Assembly (NCBI RefSeq): GCF_001514535.1
Contig: NZ_BCNO01000002.1
Location: 62,001-126,000 of the forward strand
Direction of reading: 5' to 3'
DNA: 64,000 nt
Source: Thermodesulfovibrio aggregans
Lineage (GTDB): Bacteria > Nitrospirota > Thermodesulfovibrionia > Thermodesulfovibrionales > Thermodesulfovibrionaceae
Below the pieces are notes generated by a model, which made no database searches, was not told where the DNA came from, and was given only the letters and a program-made list of their open reading frames with translations. Positions 59,176-64,000 of the stretch are shown here, one piece after another; the stretch's first letter is position 1; the number at the start of each line of letters is the position of its first letter. Made by a program: the position numbers and the translations under genes.

Positions 59176-60185
59176 CCTCTTTCTATAATTGATGTAAAGA
59201 GTCTCAATTTTTCAACCATTTTACCAAAGGAACTGAAATTCAACGATTGCGGTCCATCTGAAAATGCTTTTTCAGGCTGAGGATGAACTTCTATCATAAG
59301 ACCGTCTGCACCTGCAGCAACTGCAGCATAAGCCATTGAAGGAACATATTTTGCATATCCTGTTGCATGGCTTGGATCAACAATTACCGGAAGATGGGTT
59401 TCCTCCTTAAGCACCGCAATAGCTGAAAGGTCAAGGGTGTTTCTTGTAGCAGTCTCAAAAGTTCTGATTCCTCGTTCGCATAAAATAACATTTCTATTGC
59501 CTTCGCTCAGAATGTATTCAGCACTCATGAGCCATTCTTTGATTGTCATTGACATTCCTCTTTTAAGTATTACAGGTTTCTGAACCTGTCCCACTCTTTT
59601 TAAAAGTTCAAAATTCTGGGCATTCCTCGTTCCAATCTGGAGAATATCAACATATTCTGAGACAAGGTCAACATGTTCAGGATTGACCACTTCTGTTACC
59701 ACAGGCATTCGGGCAATCTCACCAGCCTTTTTAAGTAATTCAAGTCCTTCTTTGCCAAGTCCCTGAAAGGAGTAAGGAGAGGTTCTCGGCTTGTAAGCAC
59801 CTCCTCTTAAAATATGAGCACCAATTGATTTTACAGCCTTTGCAGTACTGATAATCTGTTCTTCATTTTCAACAGCACAGGGACCAGCGATTATAACAAT
59901 TTCTTTGCCTCCAATTGAAACATCACCCACTTTGATAACAGTCTTTTCCTTTTTTACTTCCTTTGAGGCAAGCTTATAGGGCTTAAGAATCGGTATAACA
60001 GCCTCTACTCCATCAAGACTCTCAAGAGTTTGAAGTATAAATTTGCCCCTTTCGTCTCCAACAGCTCCAATTACATTTCTTGTAGCACCGTAGATTACAT
60101 GAGGCTTGTATCCAAGTTCCTCAATTTTTGATATCACCTGTTTAAGTTGCTCTTCAGTTGCCTCAGGCTTCATTACAATTACCAT
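59166..60185 (-). CDS. aroF: DAHP synthase with N-terminal ferredoxin-like domain (type I-beta)
   Basis: 339 residues. It catalyses the first step of aromatic amino acid synthesis (phosphoenolpyruvate plus erythrose-4-phosphate). The N-terminal ferredoxin-like domain (about 1-70, [21 protein letters not shown]) resembles the regulatory domain of Thermotoga DAHP synthase, which senses Tyr/Phe. Barrel motifs: [39 protein letters not shown] and DPSHATG. GGAGGT precedes the ATG. The upstream leader (60211-60350) looks like an attenuator, giving a second level of control. Confidence 0.95.
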   Translation of the reverse strand: MVIVMKPEATEEQLKQVISKIEELGYKPHVIYGATRNVIGAVGDERGKFILQTLESLDGVEAVIPILKPYKLASKEVKKEKTVIKVGDVSIGGKEIVIIAGPCAVENEEQIISTAKAVKSIGAHILRGGAYKPRTSPYSFQGLGKEGLELLKKAGEIARMPVVTEVVNPEHVDLVSEYVDILQIGTRNAQNFELLKRVGQVQKPVILKRGMSMTIKEWLMSAEYILSEGNRNVILCERGIRTFETATRNTLDLSAIAVLKEETHLPVIVDPSHATGYAKYVPSMAYAAVAAGADGLMIEVHPQPEKAFSDGPQSLNFSSFGKMVEKLRLFTSIIERGQP

Positions 60186-60210
60186 TTTTAAACCTCCATG
60201 AAAGTTTTTT

Positions 60211-60267
60211 AATAAATAAAAAAGGCAGACAAATCAGGAGCACCTTTCTGCCCCTGACCTGTCTGCC
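60211..60267 (-). terminator. Attenuator terminator upstream of aroF
   Basis: On the minus strand GGCAGACA pairs with TGTCTGCC (8 bp), and inside it TCAGG pairs with CCTGA (5 bp) around a 14-base loop; a 2-by-2 internal loop separates the stems. The tail TTTTTTATTTATT follows immediately. It lies 25 bases before the aroF ATG, so transcription would stop before aroF when the hairpin forms. Confidence 0.8.
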
Positions 60268-60305
60268 TTGAAATTTCTTGCCAGACTTAAACTGCCAGAG
60301 GCAGA
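60262..60305 (-). promoter_or_regulatory. Candidate antiterminator of the aroF attenuator
   Basis: TCTGCCT at 60305-60299, beginning one base after the leader peptide stop codon, is complementary over 7 bases to AGGCAGA at 60268-60262, which is the 5' arm of the terminator. The two structures are mutually exclusive. A small CTGCC-TCT-GGCAG hairpin (60304-60292) could also sequester this arm. Confidence 0.65.
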
Positions 60306-60350
60306 TTATCTAAAATAAAAACCAAACCAGAAATAAAACGTTTTTATCAT
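60306..60350 (-). CDS. Aromatic-rich attenuation leader peptide of aroF
   Basis: A 14-residue frame, MIKTFYFWFGFYFR, with its own AGGAG ribosome site 5 bases upstream. Eight of fourteen residues are aromatic (five Phe, two Tyr, one Trp). Stalling of the ribosome here when any aromatic aminoacyl-tRNA is scarce would free the antiterminator arm after the stop codon. It matches the design of the phe, trp and pheA leaders known in Enterobacteria, but the sequence is different. It begins 16 bases downstream of tRNA-Pro. Confidence 0.75.
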   Translation of the reverse strand: MIKTFYFWFGFYFR

Positions 60351-60365
60351 TTTCTCTCCTTTTTA

Positions 60366-60439
60366 TCGGGGTGAGAGGATTTGAACCTCCGACACCACGG
60401 TCCCGAACCGTGCGCGCTGCCAGACTGCGCTACACCCCG
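60366..60439 (-). tRNA. tRNA-Pro(CGG)
   Basis: 74 bases, CCA not encoded. Acceptor CGGGGTG pairs with CACCCCG; anticodon stem CACGG/CCGTG encloses TTCGGGA, anticodon CGG. The C1-G72 start is usual for bacterial proline tRNAs. A TATAAT box at 60454-60449 on this strand overlaps the pgeF stop codon and may drive the tRNA, unless it is transcribed with pgeF. Confidence 0.95.
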
Positions 60440-60449
60440 TTTTTTATTA

Positions 60450-61109
60450 TTATAACATCCCGATTATTCCGTATTGCCTTTCTGCCTTTTTACCATGAAA
60501 TCTGTAAGATGCGTATTCATTGTTTTTACAGTATGTGCAATCCTCTGAAATCCATATGTTTTGTCTCTTTACACCTGCTGAAATAGCTTGAATGAAATTT
60601 GCCACTCCAATATCAATATGTATTTTGCCATTTACTCTAAGAATGTAATCATCTTCTGGAGTCTGCTGTTTCAATGCTTCAATAACTTCCTCACCCACCT
60701 CATAACAGCATCCTTTAATGTATGGTCCGAAGGCGATAAGAAGATTTTTAGGATCACTTCCATAAATTTCATTCATTTTTAGTATTGTTTTTTTCAAAAT
60801 TCCCTTTGCTGTTCCACGCCATCCAGCATGAACTGCCGCTACTACTTTATTTTCTGGATCAAATATAAGCACAGGTAGGCAATCTGCGGTTTTTACTCCT
60901 ATGAATAAATTTTTTTGAGCTGTAATCACAGCATCTGCTATTGATGGCTCTGAGCAAAGATGTAGAACTGTTATGCCGTCTGTATGCCTTTGAATAGGTA
61001 GATAAAGCTTAAAAGGAAGTGAATTTTTAAAATCTTCAAAATCTTCTACCTTTCTTGTAAAAAATGCCTGAATCTGGTGATCTTTGAATATTTCTGGATA
61101 AATGAACAT
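60450..61109 (-). CDS. pgeF: PgeF-like peptidoglycan editing factor / multicopper polyphenol oxidase family (laccase domain)
   Basis: 219 residues. Conserved GVKTADCLPVLI, AAVHAGWRGTAKGIL and FGPYIKGCCYEVG with metal-ligand His and Cys (HAGWRG, CCYEVG) match the YfiH/PgeF family. In E. coli YfiH edits a misincorporated L-serine in peptidoglycan precursors; purine nucleosidase and adenosine deaminase activity is reported for relatives. It is directly before tRNA-Pro, 10 bases from its stop codon. It has a leaderless-type promoter. Confidence 0.92.
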   Translation of the reverse strand: MFIYPEIFKDHQIQAFFTRKVEDFEDFKNSLPFKLYLPIQRHTDGITVLHLCSEPSIADAVITAQKNLFIGVKTADCLPVLIFDPENKVVAAVHAGWRGTAKGILKKTILKMNEIYGSDPKNLLIAFGPYIKGCCYEVGEEVIEALKQQTPEDDYILRVNGKIHIDIGVANFIQAISAGVKRQNIWISEDCTYCKNNEYASYRFHGKKAERQYGIIGML

Positions 61110-61114
61110 TTTTT

Positions 61115-61120
61115 ATTATA
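61115..61120 (-). promoter_or_regulatory. -10 box predicting a leaderless pgeF mRNA
   Basis: TATAAT on the minus strand with 5 bases (AAAAA) before ATG 61109; no ribosome site. It may drive pgeF, tRNA-Pro and the aroF attenuator as one unit. Confidence 0.5.
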
Positions 61121-61215
61121 CCTGTTAAACATCTAATTTGGCGATATATATTAACTATGGATAATATAATCTTCGCTACGGAGATGTCTAACTTTTTCAT
61201 CACCCTCTAAATTCC

Positions 61216-61272
61216 TGCGAGAGTGTAAGACGAGAGCGTCTGTTCTGGTAAAAAATGCCTTATACTCTCGCA
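61216..61272. repeat. Long imperfect inverted repeat of unknown role
   Basis: TGCGAGAGTGTAAG (61216-61229) and its complement (61259-61272) form a 14-bp stem with one G-U pair. The 29-base loop starts with a second hairpin AGACG-AGAG-CGTCT. It lies in the 316-base gap 61110-61425, which otherwise holds only two promoters and AT-rich sequence with a near-palindrome TTAATTACC...GGTTAATTAA around 61318-61340. It has no U tail on either strand and does not match a known riboswitch that I can recognise. Confidence 0.5.
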
Positions 61273-61413
61273 AACAAAATTGGAAGAACAATTGCAAGCA
61301 TCTGAAAAACCACTCTATTAATTACCTGTATGGTTAATTAAACTTAATCACTGAGTAAATAGCAATCCGTTATTCCATTAAAAATCATGTTCCATTTTAT
61401 CTTGATTTTTTGT

Positions 61414-61419
61414 GATAAT
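61414..61419 (+). promoter_or_regulatory. Extended -10 box predicting a leaderless HD-GYP mRNA
   Basis: TGTGATAAT, an extended -10, with 6 bases (TAATTA) before ATG 61426; no ribosome site. Confidence 0.45.
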
Positions 61420-61425
61420 TAATTA

Positions 61426-62657
61426 ATGAGCTATACAACAAAAACAAAAAAAATTCAGGAAATAGAACTCATTAAAATTGATCTTAACGATTTAAAGATA
61501 AACAAACCTTTACCATATGATGTTTATGTTCGTGACGCTGGAATAAATAAAAAAGTTTTCAATAAAGGCACAATACTTTCAAACAGCTTTATTGATGTTT
61601 TAAAGGAAAAAGGGATAAGTCATGTTTATGTTGAAAAATCTGAAATAGAGATTTCCAAATCAAGTTTAATCTCTGAATCAATTTTAGACTCTCCTGTAGC
61701 TTTTAAAAACTACTCTTTTTTTAAAGAAAATTTCGTTCAGATAGACAGACACCTCTTGATACCAGGAGTTGAGGTGGAGTTTCCCATCTATCATCTAAGA
61801 GATTTTAACTTCAAAAAAGTTATTGAAGCTTCAGAGAAAAATCCAGCTATGATCTCTGACTATACAATTCCCAGAGATGGTGATATATTAATTGAAAAAA
61901 AAGACTTACCTCTATTCAAAGAATACATTGAATTTTTAAATCAAAGAGTTGATAAGCTATCAGAAGGGAATAAAGAGCTTAAAAATTTAATAATAAAAGA
62001 ATCTGCAAAAGTCCTGATGACTGAGATTTTGAATGAACCAAGAAGCGGAGAAAAGATAAAAAAAGTAGGTGAGATGATCCAGAATATTGTAGAAACCATG
62101 CTTGATAATCCTGACTCAATTTATAGCCTTCTAAATCTCAAAAGTTATGATTACTATACATATACTCACTCTGTTAATGTAGGAATTCTATCAACAGGGC
62201 TTGGGATACAGATAGGCATGGATAAAGATAAACTGTACAATTGGGGATTGGTGCAATGCTTCATGATCTTGGAAAGTCGCAGATTCCCCATGAAATACTC
62301 AATAAACAGGGAAAACTTAATGATACAGAATACAACATTATAAAACAACATGTTTTATTTGGCTATGAACTTCTTGAAAATCAGAAGGAGTTTCCAAAAG
62401 ATTCTTTGACAGCAGTGCTTCAGCATCATGAAAAGCTTTCAGGAAAAGGTTATCCATTTGGATTGAAAGCAGATGAAATAAAACTTTTTGGAAGAATTAC
62501 AGCAATAGCTGACTGTTATGATGCTTTAACAACTCGGAGGCCCTATAAACCGCCATTAACCTCTTATTTTGCTCTTTCCATAATTGTTAAAGAAAAGGGA
62601 GATTATGATCCTGAACTCTTAAAGGCTTTTATAAAGATGCTCGGTAAGATAAAATGA
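61426..62657 (+). pseudogene. HD-GYP phosphodiesterase gene broken by a one-base deletion
   Basis: The first frame covers an N-terminal regulatory region and the beginning of the HD-GYP domain (YTYTHSVNVGILSTGLG) up to residue 272, then reads nonsense to a stop at 62343. The second frame restores the domain: GAMLHDLGKSQIPHEIL (HD), HHEKLSGKGYPFGL (GYP) and ITAIADCYDALTTRRPY. At 62239-62247 the sequence AATTGGGGATTGG appears to have lost one T relative to a conserved LGIGAMLHD. c-di-GMP breakdown would be lost unless the shift is a sequencing error or is bypassed. The two halves match one 410-residue protein. Confidence 0.75.
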
Positions 62658-63898
62658 GTGATCTGTTTGATAAACCCTCAGAAACATCAAAAATTCAACC
62701 TCTTGCCTACAGAATGATGCCAAGAAATCTTGAAGAATATGTTGGACAGAGTCATATTCTTTCAGAGGGAAAACTTCTAAGAAGAGCAATAGATTCAGAC
62801 AGAATAACTTCTCTTATTTTATACGGACCTCCAGGCACTGGGAAAACAGCTCTTGCAAGAATTATCGCAAATAAAACAAAGGCTCATTTTCAGTGGCTGA
62901 ATGCAACAACGCTGAATATTGAGGAAATAAGAAAGCAACTCTATTCGGCAAAGCAAAGACTCAGTAAAGGTGTAAAAACGATTCTTTTTATAGATGAAAT
63001 TCACAGACTCAACAGAGTCTCTCAGGATGCCCTGCTTCCTGATATTGAGGAGGGAAACATAATCCTTATTGGAGCCACTACTGAAAATCCCTTTTTTTAT
63101 CTCAATTCGGCTTTGCTTTCCAGAAGTCATGTTTTTGAACTAAAACCTTTGAGTGAAGAAGAGATTATAACAATTCTTAAAAGAGCTTTAAATGATAGGG
63201 AAAGGGGATTTGGAGACTTAAAAATTGAAATTACCTCTGAAGCACTTCTTCATCTGGCAAAATCCTCAGATGGAGATGCCAGAAAGGCTCTATCAGCCCT
63301 TGAGATTGCTGTTTTAACTACTGAAATGGATAAAGATGGCGTTATTAGAATTGATGTTAAAGTTGCTGAAGAAAGTATTCAGAAAAAGCACATTGTCTAT
63401 GACAGAGCTGGAGATGAACACTATGATACAGCTTCAGCTTTTATTAAAAGCATGCGCGGAAGTGATCCAGATGCAACAGTTTACTGGCTTGCCAAAATGA
63501 TTTACGCCGGTGAAGATCCTCGTTTTATAGCACGAAGAATAGTAATTGCAGCAAGTGAGGATGTGGGAAATGCTGATCCAATGGCTTTGGTTGTTGCCAC
63601 AAATGCAGCTCAGGCAGTTGAGTTTATAGGAATGCCAGAGGCAAGAATAATTCTTGCTCAGGCTGCAATTTATGTAGCCAATGCTCCAAAAAGTAATGCC
63701 TGTTACAGGGCAATAGAGGAAGCTCTAAAAGATATTGAAAAAGAACGGACTTTTCAGGTTCCCGAGCATCTTAAAGATGCCCATTACAAGGGTGCTAAAA
63801 GACTCGGGCACGGAAAAGGATATAAATATCCCCATGACTACGGAGGATACGTAGAGCAGGACTATCTTCCTCTGAAGAAAAAGTACTATAAACCCTAA
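62654..63898 (+). CDS. rarA: Replication-associated recombination protein A
   Basis: 414 residues. AAA+ ATPase with Walker A LYGPPGTGKTALA, Walker B LFIDEIHRLNR, and the tetramerisation and C-terminal MgsA region (GGDEDPRFIARRIV-like GEDPRFIARRIVIAASEDVG, NAPKSNACYRAI). It acts at stalled replication forks. It overlaps the HD-GYP frame by 4 bases, so its translation may depend on the upstream reading frame. The 3' end overlaps convergent queE by 4 bases. Confidence 0.95.
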   Translation: MSDLFDKPSETSKIQPLAYRMMPRNLEEYVGQSHILSEGKLLRRAIDSDRITSLILYGPPGTGKTALARIIANKTKAHFQWLNATTLNIEEIRKQLYSAKQRLSKGVKTILFIDEIHRLNRVSQDALLPDIEEGNIILIGATTENPFFYLNSALLSRSHVFELKPLSEEEIITILKRALNDRERGFGDLKIEITSEALLHLAKSSDGDARKALSALEIAVLTTEMDKDGVIRIDVKVAEESIQKKHIVYDRAGDEHYDTASAFIKSMRGSDPDATVYWLAKMIYAGEDPRFIARRIVIAASEDVGNADPMALVVATNAAQAVEFIGMPEARIILAQAAIYVANAPKSNACYRAIEEALKDIEKERTFQVPEHLKDAHYKGAKRLGHGKGYKYPHDYGGYVEQDYLPLKKKYYKP

Positions 63899-64000
63899 GC
63901 TCCTCTTATATCACCAAAAATGTATTTATGAATCTGAAGATTAAGACGCACAGGCAGAGCATCATTAATTATCCATTTAGCAAGTTCTTTAGGTTCAAGA
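63895..64000 (-). CDS. queE: 7-Carboxy-7-deazaguanine synthase QueE (C-terminal end, gene runs off the window)
   Basis: Only the last 34 residues are visible. ELAKWIINDALPVRLNLQIH followed by KYIFG matches the C-terminus of QueE, a radical SAM enzyme of queuosine precursor synthesis. The catalytic part lies outside the window. The stop codon overlaps that of rarA. Confidence 0.7.
   Translation of the reverse strand, partial: LEPKELAKWIINDALPVRLNLQIHKYIFGDIRGA

Noticed and set aside
61110-61425. A c-di-GMP riboswitch upstream of the HD-GYP gene
   Set aside because: No GEMM-I or GEMM-II core sequence is present, and the leaderless promoter would exclude this stretch from the mRNA.
62230-62250. 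Programmed ribosomal frameshift in the HD-GYP gene
   Set aside because: No clear slippery heptamer with a downstream structure; simple loss of one T explains the two frames better.

Overview
The window reads as a compact, AT-rich chromosome (roughly one-third G+C by eye) of a Gram-negative, probably thermophilic anaerobe. An LPS heptose epimerase (hldD) points to an outer membrane, and SelB implies selenocysteine decoding. The overall look of the proteins suggests a Thermodesulfovibrio-like member of the Nitrospirota. That assignment is inference from protein character; no 16S gene lies in the window.

Layout. 1-3.4 kb: the start of a comM-like gene, a yhcC-type radical SAM gene, tRNA-Leu(GAG), and an arsenic-type patch (decayed ACR3 permease, DUF2703 protein, TSUP exporter). 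3.4-19.2 kb (minus strand): an acetate block with two parallel modules. Each module has a small membrane subunit, a sodium:solute symporter, a cNMP/CBS/nucleotidyltransferase protein and a DnaQ-like exonuclease; acetyl-CoA synthetase follows one of them. Upstream are an NtrC-like activator whose phosphoacceptor Asp is Glu, and a Pat-like acyl-CoA synthetase/acetyltransferase, then gyrA and a zinc-ribbon gene. 22-33.8 kb (plus strand): ten closely packed genes, including the c-di-AMP/cell-wall trio cdaA-cdaR-glmM, comEC, hisH, selB, an HtrA protease, a PIN-TRAM protein and ispDF.

34.8-44.2 kb is an accessory island beside tRNA-Ala(CGC). It holds an integrase remnant, a transposase remnant, a type I restriction-modification operon (hsdM-hsdS-hsdR) with a YgjP-like protease, a truncated nucleotidyltransferase, a dead RelE-like toxin gene and, at the right edge, an isolated 3' end of a tmRNA gene that looks like an attachment-site scar. 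44.3-48.2 kb is ilvC-psd-pssA-leuA.

48-64 kb is housekeeping: DNA repair (ogt, rarA), a PPP-type phosphatase with a HEAT-repeat protein, hldD, truA, the rpsB-tsf-pyrH-frr operon with a folded leader, c-di-GMP genes (GGDEF, HDOD, and an HD-GYP gene broken by a frameshift), semiSWEET, aroF, pgeF and the end of queE.

The most notable observation is in front of aroF (DAHP synthase): a 14-codon leader peptide with eight aromatic residues, followed by an antiterminator arm and a strong U-tailed terminator. This is a complete-looking transcription attenuator for aromatic amino acid synthesis, directly downstream of tRNA-Pro and pgeF. A second pattern is a set of seven genes between 48 and 62 kb whose -10 box lies 5-7 nt before the ATG, which predicts leaderless mRNAs.
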